A stretch of DNA of 36,680 nt from Prochlorothrix sp035285005 (GCA_035285005.1 JAYKIB010000084.1:1-36680), one strand, 5' to 3'; counted from the stretch's first letter, positions 24,608-31,875 are shown. Program-made: numbers and translations. The notes: generated by a model not told the origin, from the sequence alone.

Positions 24608-26344
24608 ATGAACCGCAAAAATATGAGCAATCTTCCTTCTAAACTCGCCGCCTCCTTAACGGCTTCCACACTCTTAGCCGGGGCTTTTATGATCGAGCCT
24701 GCCTCAGCCGATGGCCATGATTATGAAATCTGGGGATCCGACCAGTCCAACTCCGTGGCCGGGGTCGATGCGCGGGGGGTCAACGGGAGCTGGATTTGGG
24801 TTTGGGATGGGGAGGATGTGGAACGCCAAATCACCACTGGTGAAGCGGCCCAACCCCTGGGGTGTGATGGTGAGAACCGCCCCGGCGCGGGCCCCTGTAA
24901 TGTCTATGATGTGTTCCCCGCAACCCTGATGGAGCATGATGGCATCGCGGAAACCGGCAACCAACTGGGTACAAGCCTTGGCCGTCTCCATGGCATGCTG
25001 CCCGATCCCCAACACCGCTACATGAACGTTAACCTCTTCTCTCCGGGCGGGGGCTACGTGGGGATTATCGATGGTGAGACCAAGGAGGCCGTGGCCCTGT
25101 TCCGGGTGTCTGGCACCAATGCCGGTCGATCGGTGCACATGTCCTTCTGGAATAGCGACGGCAGTGCGCTGCTGGTGGCCAACCTCCACGGCAAAGTCCT
25201 GGAACGAATTGATATTACCCGCAATGCCGAGGGTGAAATTGTGGATGCGGCCTTCAACCAGTCCGCTGCCCTCGGGGTGGGCAAGGACATGACGGTGGAT
25301 GATGCGGCCAAGGTGTACCTCGGGGACAATGGCCAGGGCAACCCCATGCTGGGCCGTGTGGTGGGTCGCTATGACCTGGACGCCGCCTTTGGTAACCTGA
25401 CCCCCCAGGGATTTTGTAAGGAAAATGACTGTGGGGATGGCCCCAATGGGGAACTGGGAGGACGCGCCAACAATGTGATTATATGCCCCATTGTTTCGGA
25501 CAATGACAATGCCTACGTCACCTTTGGGGGCGGGGGGCTTTTGGTGGTGGACACCCGTGTCACCCCCATGGCGATCGTGGGAGAATATGACAATCAAGTG
25601 GTGAATGGTGCCGGATGCGGTGGCGTCCAAGCGGGGGATAATCTCTGGCTCAACGCGGGGGTTTCCGCCTCGGGGGCCGGGGCCGATCAGTCCACCTTCA
25701 CCGTGTTTACAATCGATGACTCGCAGTTTGGTAGTACCCCCAACCCCCCGAATACCCCTGCGCCCCTGATGGTCTTTAAGGATGAGGGCAATACGGCGAC
25801 GATCGGCAACCAAACGGGCGAAGCCAGCAACCCCACGGGCCAGTTAATCGGGACCACCAGCCGTCGCGATTCCCACGGCATGGCCATTACCCGCTCCGGG
25901 GACTATGTGCATACGGTGGATCGCATCCAAAACAATATGGAAGTATTCCACACCCGTACCCTGGAGCGCACCACCTACGATCTCATGTCGGAGGATGGTC
26001 AGGGCAATGGTCTGGGGGCCTGTGCCGCCGCCTCGGTCACGGATGATGCGGATCTGCTGGGCAATGATCCGGCCCCCGATCTCCTGGACACCACGCCCGA
26101 TGGCCGCTATCTCGTGGCGGCCCTGCGGGGGCCCGTGCCGGTATCCGTGACCCACTCGGCCCAGGGCAGTTGTCCGGGGGTGGGCATTATTGAGCTGCTG
26201 GACGACGGGGCCTCCGGTCGCTTGGTGGAGGTGTTGCGTACCACCAATCCGATCGACACGGCGGAGGTCAGTGCGCCCGGTGGCCATGGGTATAGCGGCA
26301 CGGAGCACAGCGACATCCACGGCGCCGCCGTTCGCCGCAAGTAA
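24608..26344 (+). CDS. Secreted beta-propeller-like protein of unknown function
   Basis: A 578-residue exported protein. The signal peptide ends near EPASA (residue 34), and mature protein begins DGHDYEIWGSDQSN. Repeated strands of the type YVGIIDGETKEAVALFRV, LLVANLHGKVLERIDI and LLVVDTRVTPMAIVGEY suggest a seven-bladed propeller of the YVTN/lactonase or selenium-binding-protein/methanethiol-oxidase kind. His residues sit at blade-like positions: LHGM (129), RSVHMSFW (177), NLHGK (194), RDSHGMAI (423), VHTVDR (435), and a C-terminal GHGYSGTEHSDIHGAAV (560-571). Eight Cys residues (about 86, 97, 270, 275, 293, 337, 472, 522) could form disulfides. A metal site is plausible but not shown. An alternative ATG is at 24623. 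A strong terminator follows. It is monocistronic. Confidence 0.75.
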   Translation: MNRKNMSNLPSKLAASLTASTLLAGAFMIEPASADGHDYEIWGSDQSNSVAGVDARGVNGSWIWVWDGEDVERQITTGEAAQPLGCDGENRPGAGPCNVYDVFPATLMEHDGIAETGNQLGTSLGRLHGMLPDPQHRYMNVNLFSPGGGYVGIIDGETKEAVALFRVSGTNAGRSVHMSFWNSDGSALLVANLHGKVLERIDITRNAEGEIVDAAFNQSAALGVGKDMTVDDAAKVYLGDNGQGNPMLGRVVGRYDLDAAFGNLTPQGFCKENDCGDGPNGELGGRANNVIICPIVSDNDNAYVTFGGGGLLVVDTRVTPMAIVGEYDNQVVNGAGCGGVQAGDNLWLNAGVSASGAGADQSTFTVFTIDDSQFGSTPNPPNTPAPLMVFKDEGNTATIGNQTGEASNPTGQLIGTTSRRDSHGMAITRSGDYVHTVDRIQNNMEVFHTRTLERTTYDLMSEDGQGNGLGACAAASVTDDADLLGNDPAPDLLDTTPDGRYLVAALRGPVPVSVTHSAQGSCPGVGIIELLDDGASGRLVEVLRTTNPIDTAEVSAPGGHGYSGTEHSDIHGAAVRRK

Positions 26345-26390
26345 GGAATGGATCGCCCTGTCATCCTAGGGATGATTGCCCTTTGATCCT

Positions 26391-26418
26391 AAAAAGCCCC
26401 CGCTGAGCGGGGGCTTTT
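26391..26418 (+). terminator. Intrinsic terminator of the propeller gene
   Basis: Arms AAAAGCCCCCGC and GCGGGGGCTTTT around TGA, a perfect 12-bp stem 47 bp after the stop. Its 3' arm plus the sequence GTTTTCGACCCT is repeated 51 bp further on (26411-26444 against 26462-26493). Confidence 0.92.
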
Positions 26419-26567
26419 CCCTAGGAGCAGGTTTTCGACCCTGGGACGATCGCCAGGGCAGGGGCTTTTCCCAGGAAACGGGTTTTCGACCCTAAGGGGC
26501 TGTTTGCAAACTGCGGCTCAGGACCCGGAGACCCTTGCCGAATCCCCCTCGGTCCCTCTTGTGATTA

Positions 26568-26666
26568 GGGCACCTCGAAAAATTAACATTTCGACCGCAG
26601 TGCCTACGGCAAAATAAGCATTGTGGCAGGCGGCTTCGCCGCCTGCCACAATTAATCGCGGTGCCC
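26568..26666 (-). repeat. 99-bp element inserted at the DUF4079 stop codon
   Basis: Left end GGGCACCTCGA, right end TCGCGGTGCCC, hairpin arms GTGGCAGGCGGC and GCCGCCTGCCAC around TTC; exactly 99 bp. ATTA flanks both sides (26564-26567 and 26667-26670). The right-hand copy contains the TAA stop of the neighbouring gene on the minus strand. Confidence 0.95.
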
Positions 26667-26667
26667 A

Positions 26668-27156
26668 TTAGATGCTCAGCCCCAAATTAATGCCGAACAC
26701 AGCATGGAGCAGCAGCAAGCCCAGGGCGATCGTTCCCAGGTAAGCATGGGCCGTCCGCAGCGAAGCCTGACCCCCAAAGCCACCCAACGAGAGCATTCCA
26801 TTCAGCCCTAAAAGGCCGATCGCCAGGGTGCCCGTCCAGAAGTGTGAACTTTCCAAAAGTGGCTGCCCCTGCATCACCAGGGACAGAATGCCACCGGTAT
26901 AGCCCAGGGTAATAAAGATAAACATCGCCAGGGCGACCTTACTGTGTTGGTCCCGCTTCTCCGCCGCCACAGCCTCATCGGTAGCCGTGCGACCTTGCCA
27001 ACCCGCCACCGCAGCATAGGTGCCCATCACACCGACAACAATGCCCATCATCAACGGGTGGCCCCAGTGGACGATCGGTTCCGGGAGATTGAAGCTAGCG
27101 AAAGCATCGGCGATCGGACTTAAGGCTTGGCTCAAAGTTTCACCAAAGCGACTCAT
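26668..27156 (-). CDS. DUF4079 membrane protein, cytochrome b561-like
   Basis: A 162-residue membrane protein of the DUF4079 family, found in cyanobacteria and plastids. There are four hydrophobic helices: about 29-53 (HWGHPLMMGIVVGVMGTYAAV), 74-95, 105-125 and 135-157. His residues at the helix ends (30, 33, 71, 105, 137, 151) resemble the heme ligands of cytochrome b561/ferric-reductase-type four-helix bundles, so heme binding is plausible but unproven. The ATG at 27156 has AGGAG upstream. The stop codon TAA is part of the ATTA target duplicated by the adjacent repeat, so the insertion left the coding end intact. The hairpin of that repeat lies just after the stop in the mRNA. Confidence 0.82.
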   Translation of the reverse strand: MSRFGETLSQALSPIADAFASFNLPEPIVHWGHPLMMGIVVGVMGTYAAVAGWQGRTATDEAVAAEKRDQHSKVALAMFIFITLGYTGGILSLVMQGQPLLESSHFWTGTLAIGLLGLNGMLSLGGFGGQASLRTAHAYLGTIALGLLLLHAVFGINLGLSI

Positions 27157-27247
27157 GATTCGAGACTCCTGTTAATTGAGACAGTAAATTGAGGGGTAAT
27201 CCGGCATGAGTCAACGTCGTGTCACCCACGTCGCATCACAGGCCCTA

Positions 27248-27360
27248 GGCACCTCGACCCCGGGGAACTCTCGATCGGCAACGGTCCAGATGTAAACAAC
27301 CCGTCCAAGGTGGAGCAGGTCAAGACCCGTTACCCTGGATGGCCCCAGCCGTCGAGGTGC
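27248..27360. repeat. Possible highly diverged 99-bp element
   Basis: Only the ends match: GGCACCTCGA at 27248 and TCGAGGTGC at its right end, 113 bp apart. The characteristic hairpin is not visible. It lies in the DUF4079 upstream region. Confidence 0.35.
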
Positions 27361-27481
27361 TGAATTTTATAATTCCTTAATTGATCTTAAATTAACGTAA
27401 AATCCACCCCCACCGGAAGGCGTTAAGATTATATTCTTACCCGCCCTGCTAGATCTGTAATTTTTTAAGGTACTTCGAGTA

Positions 27482-27580
27482 GGACACCTCGAACAATTCA
27501 ACTGTCTACCACGGTGTCCACGGCACAATCAGGGTTGTGGCCGGCGGCTGCGCCGCCGGCCACAATTCATCGAGGTACCC
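27482..27580 (-). repeat. 99-bp element downstream of the pentapeptide gene
   Basis: Left end GGACACCTCGA, right end TCGAGGTACCC, hairpin arms GTGGCCGGCGGC and GCCGCCGGCCAC around TGC; 99 bp. No target duplication is visible (AGTA against ATGG). The remaining spacer, 27581-27752, shows only CGGCTTCGCC-type remnants. Confidence 0.92.
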
Positions 27581-27752
27581 ATGGATTGAAATCGTTGGGA
27601 GATAGCCCACGCCAGTACAGGGGTTTGGGATGTGCGGCTTCGCCACACATGCCAAGGCATCGAAGTCCCCAAAAGACAACGTTTTGACCCTAGGGGAGAG
27701 CGAGCCAACGGGTTCGACTGCTGGTAGTCCGCAATCGCAATGCCCCATCACC

Positions 27753-28463
27753 TTAGGTATCCTGCATCACAACCCCCCGCAACAGGGTCGGACTCAAGCG
27801 CGTGATTTCTAAAACCTGCTGATTCATAATCGCCCCCACCAAATACGCATGACTCAGGGCCGCATCCGTCAGCACCGTAGCCCGCAAATCCACCCCATCC
27901 AGACGCGCACCATTGAGGGTGGCGCGGGTAAGATTCGCACGGCTCAAATTGGCCTCACTCAGGTCCGCATTCCCCAAGCAAGCCCGAGTCAGATCCGCTT
28001 CCGTAAAATCCGTTTGGTGACACTGGGTATCCCGCAGCTCCGCCCCCAACAGATCCGCCTTACGGAGATTGGCATTACTGAGGTTGGCATGGCTAAAATC
28101 AGCCCCCACCAGCTGGGCACTAATGAGCTTCGCCGCCACCAGATTGGCATGGCTCAGATCGGCCCCAATCAGCTTGACCCCCACCAAACTACAGCCAATC
28201 AGTTTGGCCCCAGATAGATCCGATCGGCGCAGATTCGCACCAATAAAACTCGCCCCAGACAGGTCCGCATCACTCAGATCCACCCCCGTCAAATCCAAAC
28301 CATTAAAATTCGCTCGAATTAAGTGGCAACCATGGAGATTCAGATTGCATAGGCTCAATTTTTCTTCGAGATTCTGCTCTCGCCACTGATTCCAGAGGGC
28401 AACATCTTGCTTCAGCAAGGCAGTGGGATGGACGGACTCAGCAATATTCTCAGCAATATTCAT
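27753..28463 (-). CDS. Pentapeptide-repeat protein
   Basis: A 236-residue soluble protein made mostly of A(D/N)LXX pentapeptides: about 30 units from LSLCNLNLHGCHLIRANFNG to about residue 200, such as LIGADLSHANLVAAKL and LSEANLSRANLTRATL. These form a right-handed quadrilateral beta-helix. A short N-terminal helical cap (MNIAENIAES, then LLKQDVALWNQWREQN) precedes it. Cyanobacteria carry many such proteins with mostly unknown roles; some bacterial members mimic DNA and inhibit gyrase, but nothing here points to that. I use the ATG at 28463; an in-frame TTG at 28541 would add 26 residues of low-complexity sequence. No ribosome site is obvious for either. Confidence 0.88.
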   Translation of the reverse strand: MNIAENIAESVHPTALLKQDVALWNQWREQNLEEKLSLCNLNLHGCHLIRANFNGLDLTGVDLSDADLSGASFIGANLRRSDLSGAKLIGCSLVGVKLIGADLSHANLVAAKLISAQLVGADFSHANLSNANLRKADLLGAELRDTQCHQTDFTEADLTRACLGNADLSEANLSRANLTRATLNGARLDGVDLRATVLTDAALSHAYLVGAIMNQQVLEITRLSPTLLRGVVMQDT

Positions 28464-28745
28464 AGGGCCAGACAGTGAGGAATGCTGGGCAAGGTGCCTG
28501 GTCAGAATTGCAGGGGACGCAGGTGCCGTCGTGGAACGCAATCAAGACGCACATCCAACCCTCAAGCGGACTCAACACGGCACAGATACGGCACAGATTA
28601 TGACTGGGCAAGATCACGCGGAGAACCGAGCGGTGGAGAGGGGACATACCCATGACACCCGCCACAGTGCAAGCAAGCCGTTGGGGGGGTGTTTTTTCTG
28701 CAGAATCGCAAAACACGCCTCAACGTCGTCGGGTGGGTGCCATTT

Positions 28746-28784
28746 GTGGCCAGATGCCGTGGCCAGATGCCGTGGCCAGATGCC
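28746..28784 (+). repeat. 13-bp perfect tandem repeat, three units
   Basis: GTGGCCAGATGCC three times without a mismatch. It lies in the divergent spacer 28464-29239, which otherwise holds two 99-bp-family elements and no gene. Perfect identity suggests recent expansion. Confidence 0.9.
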
Positions 28785-28906
28785 ATGACCTGGCTCAACC
28801 CCATAACAATCGCCCAGATGTTGAGGGCAAACCTGGGGAAAGAATCCCTCGCGACGCGGGAGATCCCTGGCCTCACCTTGTCCTAACGCACAGGTCTATT
28901 GCTATA

Positions 28907-29005
28907 GGGCACCTCGATTAATCGTGGCAGGCGGCGAAGCCGCCTGCCACAACCCTGATTCTGCCGTGGGCACTGCGGTCGAAATTTGAATTTTTCGAGG
29001 TGCCC
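28907..29005 (+). repeat. 99-bp element, intact standard copy
   Basis: Perfect ends GGGCACCTCGA and TCGAGGTGCCC; hairpin arms GTGGCAGGCGGC and GCCGCCTGCCAC around GAA, then AACCCTGATTCTGCCGTGGG. It reads as the family consensus. Flanks TATA and AAAA do not match, so the duplication is lost or the copy arrived by recombination. Confidence 0.95.
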
Positions 29006-29062
29006 AAAAGACTGACAAAAGATTGTGTCGGAACCGCGTTGGACTTGTCCAGGGGACCTTTC

Positions 29063-29175
29063 GGGCACCTTGCGTAAGGGTGACAGGCGACTTCACCGCC
29101 CATCACAACCTGCCATCACAACCCTGACCTGTGCGTGGGCCCCAGGGCGAGACTGGGAATTTTTCGAGGTGTCCC
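29063..29175 (+). repeat. 99-bp element, decayed long variant
   Basis: Starts GGGCACCTTGCG and ends TTTTTCGAGGTGTCCC. The hairpin is broken by mismatches (GACAGGCGACTTCACCGCC), and CATCACAACC is partly duplicated inside, which explains the extra length. Confidence 0.7.
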
Positions 29176-29223
29176 TTCCACGGTAGGATTCAAAAGCGTA
29201 AATTTGAGGCGCTAAGTCCCCCT

Positions 29224-29255
29224 ATGAAATCTGGTAGTCATGAAATCTGGTAGTC
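29224..29255 (+). repeat. 16-bp tandem duplication over the start codon
   Basis: ATGAAATCTGGTAGTC occurs twice in a row. The second ATG (29240) opens the HpsJ-like gene. The first (29224) is out of frame and reads nine codons before a TAG at 29251, overlapping the real start. Confidence 0.95.
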
Positions 29256-30007
29256 AACGACAGCTGGCCTCCATTACTCCCTTGAGTCTGATTCTGGTTG
29301 GTTCCATCATGGTGCTGTCAGTCTTGTTGGACTACGCTGCCTTCCTGCTGTGGCCTCAATTTCTAGAGCGGCAATGGCAACTTCAGGTGATCTCCACCGC
29401 CGTCGATCGGGGGTTGGTGCCGTTGGTGGGGATTGCTTTGCTCCTGGTGGGGTACTGGACCGCAGAACAGGTGCCCACCCCCTTTACCCAGGGAATCACC
29501 CGGTTGCCCCTACGGTTATTTGCCTTTGTACTGGCCAGTCTCATGGGATTGATGTTTTTGCTGTTCGTACCGCTTCATTTGCGCAATAGCTTTATCGATC
29601 GGGCTGAGACCCTGGTCAGTATCCAGCAGCAAGCCCAAGAGTTAAGTGCCCAGGCCCAACAGACCCTCAATGCCCAGGTGGAGCAGGAACGGGCCCGCAT
29701 CACCGCTCTCTTGCAAAACGAAGCACAGCTGAACCAGGCCATCAGCAGTGGTCAGATCTCGATCGATCAGGCCACCCTCCTCCAGCAGTTCCGGGATCAG
29801 CCCGATAGTTTGGAGGAGTACTTGAGCCAACAGGTCGAACAGGAGCAGGAACGGGCCACGACTGCTCTCCAGGAACAACAAAGTAATGCGGAACGCCAAG
29901 CCCAGGAACAACTGATTCGATCGGGGGTGCGCACGGCCCTGACCAGTTTGCTCCTGGCGATCGGCTATGCCTTGGTGGGCTGGACGGGTCTGAAGGAATC
30001 TCGCTAA
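29240..30007 (+). CDS. HpsJ-like membrane protein with long coiled coil
   Basis: A 255-residue membrane protein resembling cyanobacterial HpsJ, named for the hormogonium polysaccharide locus. Helices: about 14-37 (LSLILVGSIMVLSVLLDYAAFLL), about 58-70 (GLVPLVGIALLLVGYW), about 90-112 (LRLFAFVLASLMGLMFLLFV) and a C-terminal one at about 232-250. Between the last two is a Gln/Glu-rich coiled coil (about 123-225, with QQQAQELSAQAQQTLNAQ). Family context suggests a role in polysaccharide secretion or surface motility; no other hps genes are in the window. The start at 29240 lies in the second unit of a 16-bp duplication; an out-of-frame ATG precedes it. Confidence 0.72.
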   Translation: MKSGSQRQLASITPLSLILVGSIMVLSVLLDYAAFLLWPQFLERQWQLQVISTAVDRGLVPLVGIALLLVGYWTAEQVPTPFTQGITRLPLRLFAFVLASLMGLMFLLFVPLHLRNSFIDRAETLVSIQQQAQELSAQAQQTLNAQVEQERARITALLQNEAQLNQAISSGQISIDQATLLQQFRDQPDSLEEYLSQQVEQEQERATTALQEQQSNAERQAQEQLIRSGVRTALTSLLLAIGYALVGWTGLKESR

Positions 30008-30061
30008 ATTGCGTTGACTGGTTCCAACCGCACCGCGATCGATCCGAATTCTTGGCAGACA

Positions 30062-30127
30062 GACCCCGCAAAAATCAGGCTTGGGTTGGGTGGCTTTATC
30101 GCCTAACCCAATCAATCGAGGTGACCC
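30062..30127 (-). repeat. 99-bp element, right half only
   Basis: Reads AAAATCAGGCTTGGG, then hairpin remnants GGGTTGGGTGGC and GCCTAACCC, then AATCAATCGAGGTGACCC. The left inverted repeat is not found upstream. Confidence 0.6.
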
Positions 30128-30221
30128 AAGGCAGTTTCGATCCCGAACGTCTCGATCGTCTGGGATTGAGAACTCTGCTCGGATCCTCCCCTCCCTGTGC
30201 AAAACCCCCTACAATAACAAG

Positions 30222-30455
30222 CAGATTGTTCCTAGGGCCGTTGTAAGCACCCTCTGTTCCCCGGTTGCTATGTCTGATTCTTTTCCGCCTGCACCGGAAG
30301 AATTGGAATGCCCAGCGGTAGGCTGCGCGAACCTGCCCTCATCCGATCGATGATAGGTTGCTCCCTTGGGGCAGGTGTTCGGACCTCAAGTCCTGCAAAC
30401 ATGAAGCTACCCAGTGTATGCGGCTGCTGCTGCCGTGCTTCACCCTGGGTGATGA
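30222..30455 (+). ncRNA. Candidate structured RNA of unknown class
   Basis: The spacer between the HpsJ-like and desaturase genes can fold as one RNA. A closing stem pairs CCTAGGG (30231) with CCCTGGG (30443) and AAGCAC (30245) with GTGCTT (30435). Inside are a hairpin ATTCTTTTCCG/CGGAAGAAT (30277-30303) and a stem GAACCTGCCC/GGGCAGGTGTTC (30329-30380). An alternative pairing (TGAAGC with GCTTCA, ACCCAG with CTGGGT) would give a pseudoknot. TACAAT at 30210-30215 fits a -10 box just upstream, and a T-rich stretch (ACTTTTATT) follows. I do not recognise it as tmRNA, RNase P or SRP RNA; the length would suit 6S RNA, but the branched fold does not clearly match. A 27-codon frame at 30270-30353 (MSDSFPPAPEELECPAVGC and onward) overlaps it. 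Confidence 0.42.
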
Positions 30456-30490
30456 CTTTTATTAAAACAATTTTCATGTTGCTTTAACTG

Positions 30491-30516
30491 ACGGACCTGC
30501 GATCGTGTAGGTCCGT
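30491..30516. other. Stem-loop upstream of the desaturase gene
   Basis: Arms ACGGACCT and AGGTCCGT, perfect 8 bp, loop GCGATCGTGT. There is no T run after it on the plus strand. It lies 48 bp before the desaturase ATG and may be in its 5' leader. Confidence 0.55.
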
Positions 30517-30564
30517 TGTCGTGAGCTGTCGTAGCCCAATCTTGTCCATCCATTTTGGTCCACA

Positions 30565-31404
30565 ATGTTGTTGAGAAAAAAAATAGACGCTTATCTGGTC
30601 GCCAGCATTCTGGTAATGTTGGGCATCGATTTAGCGGTCTTCTTCTTTAGCCCTTCCCCGCTTATCCCTTTGGTTTGGATGCTGCTGAGCCTTTACATTA
30701 AGGGTTGGATTTGTTGCTGGAATCATCATCATCAGCACCTAAAGTTTTTTTATCCCGAGTGGGCGAATCGCGCCCTTGAACTCGTGATGGGGTTACAGAC
30801 TGGAATTGTGGGCGAAGCTTGGGTGTTGCACCACACCTTTGGTCACCATGTCAATTACCTCGATCAAACGAAGGATGAGTCGGCTTGGAAGGATGAGCAG
30901 GGGCGAACGATGCAACCTCTGGAGTATGCCTGGACGGTAACCTGCCAAGCATATCCGAAGGCGTTAAAGGTGGGAGAAAAGTATCCCAAAATCCGTACTA
31001 AACTCATTCAAAATATGGTGGCGACGCTCCTGGTCCTGCTGCTGTTGGGGGCGGTGAACTGGGTGAATACCCTGATTCAGTTTGTGTTTCCCATGGTCTT
31101 TTTGCTCTTTATGACCGCCTATGTCACCTATGATCACCATGCGGGTCTAGATGAAGCGGATCCCTACAAGGCAACCTATAACATCACCGATCGCTGGTAT
31201 AACATCGTCACCTGCAATCTGGGTTACCACACCGCGCACCACATCCAATGTGGTCGCCACTGGAGCGAGCTGCCCCAGTTCCACGAAGAAATTAAGGATA
31301 AGATTCCAGCGACGCTTTACCGAGATGCGGGCTTTCCCTTCACCTGGCTCACCAAGATGGAACAGACCCTAGCGGAGCAGGGTGTCTCCTGGAACCGGGG
31401 TTAG
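30565..31404 (+). CDS. Membrane fatty acid desaturase family protein
   Basis: A di-iron membrane enzyme of 279 residues. Histidine clusters: NHHHQH (53-58), HHTFGHH (89-95), DHH (190-192) and YHTAHH (221-226), the three-box pattern of acyl-lipid and sterol-type desaturases/hydroxylases. Hydrophobic helices lie at about 10-28, 32-48, 152-168 and 170-187. It is shorter than DesA/DesB (about 350 residues) and has an additional CNLGYHTAHHIQCGRHWSELP motif, so the exact substrate and regiochemistry (fatty acid, carotenoid or other lipid) are not fixed. The start at ATG 30565 fits the first helix. Single gene, preceded by a candidate RNA and followed by tRNA-Pro. Confidence 0.87.
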   Translation: MLLRKKIDAYLVASILVMLGIDLAVFFFSPSPLIPLVWMLLSLYIKGWICCWNHHHQHLKFFYPEWANRALELVMGLQTGIVGEAWVLHHTFGHHVNYLDQTKDESAWKDEQGRTMQPLEYAWTVTCQAYPKALKVGEKYPKIRTKLIQNMVATLLVLLLLGAVNWVNTLIQFVFPMVFLLFMTAYVTYDHHAGLDEADPYKATYNITDRWYNIVTCNLGYHTAHHIQCGRHWSELPQFHEEIKDKIPATLYRDAGFPFTWLTKMEQTLAEQGVSWNRG

Positions 31405-31547
31405 GGGGCTGTGGTCTTCGTTCTGCGGGAATACGGTTGCTTGCACGAATGTGCTGGGTGAAGCTACGTCACGGTATCCCGTCCCAAAAATTTGTGGCAA
31501 GCATTTGTAGAAAGTTGCCGTTCCTATGCTAGGATTAGATTCTGTCA

Positions 31548-31621
31548 CGGGGCGTAGCGCAGCTTGGTAGCGCACCACTTTGGGGTAGTGGGGGTCGTGG
31601 GTTCAAATCCCGCCGCTCCGA
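31548..31621 (+). tRNA. tRNA-Pro (anticodon GGG)
   Basis: Full cloverleaf by eye. The acceptor stem is CGGGGCG with CGCTCCG, closed by discriminator A. The D arm is GCGC..GCGC, the anticodon stem CCACT/AGTGG has loop TTGGGGT, the variable loop is GGGTC, and the T arm is GTGGG-TTCAAAT-CCCGC. The anticodon at positions 34-36 is GGG. CCA is not encoded. A hairpin terminator follows. Confidence 0.95.
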
Positions 31622-31646
31622 TTGACTGAATCAAACCCAATCCCCC

Positions 31647-31680
31647 AGAAAGCCTGGAGCTTAATCGCTCCGGGCTTTCT
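31647..31680 (+). terminator. Terminator after tRNA-Pro
   Basis: Arms AGAAAGCCTGGAGC and GCTCCGGGCTTTCT around TTAATC pair over 14 positions with one G-T. It is 26 bp after the tRNA. Only a short T stretch lies in the 3' arm itself. Confidence 0.75.
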
Positions 31681-31875
31681 GTATGTTGGCCAACCTTCCT
31701 AGCCTGAGTCCTGGGCCTGAGTCCTGTATCGGTGTTGAATCCCGCTCGAGGCGGGGACTCCCCCCCAAGCCGATCGCCTTCCACCCGGCGATTGCCGTAG
31801 CGGAGAAAGATGTAAGCAGTTCGTGACTTTTGTGACCAACAGGAGGTTAGAGAATCCGTAATACTAAAGAGGAAT

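Noticed and set aside
24704..25813. 369-codon open frame on the minus strand opposite the propeller gene
   Set aside because: It is a GC-driven shadow of a gene with a signal peptide, ribosome context and terminator on the plus strand; its translation is rich in Gly/His/Val with no family features.
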